A DNA stretch of 31,208 bases from an uncultured Opitutales bacterium (lineage in GTDB: Bacteria > Verrucomicrobiota > Verrucomicrobiia > Opitutales > Intestinicryptomonadaceae): positions 1 to 31,208 of the forward strand of contig URDC01000018.1 of NCBI GenBank assembly GCA_900546565.1. Reading direction: 5' to 3'. Below, piece after piece: positions 31,157-31,208 of the stretch. The notes under the pieces were generated by a model. It searched no databases, had not been told where the DNA came from, and saw only the letters and a list, made by a program, of their open reading frames with translations. A program made the translations under genes and the position numbers. Numbering within the stretch: the first letter of the stretch is position 1; every line of letters begins with the position of its first letter.

Positions 31157-31208
31157 TAGATTGAACTCGCTCGCTTGGTTTTGCTACGCAAAATCCGCGC
31201 TGTTCTCG

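Noticed and set aside
1..31208. CRISPR arrays, insertion sequences, prophage genes
   Set aside because: I looked for regularly spaced repeats, transposases, integrases and phage structural genes and saw none. The transposon-like end at bases 27-45 is from the sequencing library.

Overview
The window looks like a bacterial chromosome fragment, probably one end of an assembled contig. Bases 1-45 are not biological: they are Illumina Nextera library adapter (end of the P5 oligo, an 8-base i5 index, read-1 transposase sequence). Genomic DNA therefore starts at about base 46 and the first gene is cut by the contig edge. The organism is Gram-negative: there is a Pal/OmpA-type lipoprotein, a second lipoprotein and a YidC with a large periplasmic domain. 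It uses the GatCAB route to charge glutamine and/or asparagine tRNA. My best guess is the Verrucomicrobiota / PVC group, but the sequence alone does not prove this and confidence is low.

Left part (46-7391). A truncated pal gene and a membrane-anchored coiled-coil protein are on the minus strand. They are divergent from an ApbE-type flavin transferase, which is followed by tRNA-Pro(UGG). Next come a YefM/YoeB-type toxin-antitoxin pair with a clear palindromic operator and an unrecognised secreted protein. That protein converges on a large secreted protein with a weak resemblance to glycoside hydrolases. A GNAT acetyltransferase follows.

Middle part (6897-23975). This is an unbroken minus-strand run, mostly housekeeping. 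Read in transcription order it is gatC-gatA-gatB-M48 peptidase-Nif3-like protein, aroQ, UvrD/PcrA helicase, pta, ABC-F ATPase-EEP-family lipoprotein-tex, then an RLAN-type RimK ATP-grasp ligase with the GNAT enzyme. A good intrinsic terminator follows the GNAT gene.

Right part (24066-31072). Everything is on the plus strand: lrgA-lrgB (4-bp overlap), rpmH-rnpA-yidD-yidC, yebC with a strong terminator, and leuC with a terminator-like hairpin just before its ribosome binding site and another terminator after it. The strand switch at about 24.0 kb, the rpmH-rnpA-yidD-yidC cluster and a perfect DnaA box at 25279-25287 together raise the possibility that the replication origin is close.

I did not find a clearly new multi-gene system. 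The points most worth following are the RLAN ATP-grasp/GNAT pair, a likely sliding-clamp-binding motif in a linker of the UvrD-like helicase, the hairpins at the starts of uvrD and leuC, and the two uncharacterised secreted proteins at 3.1-6.8 kb.
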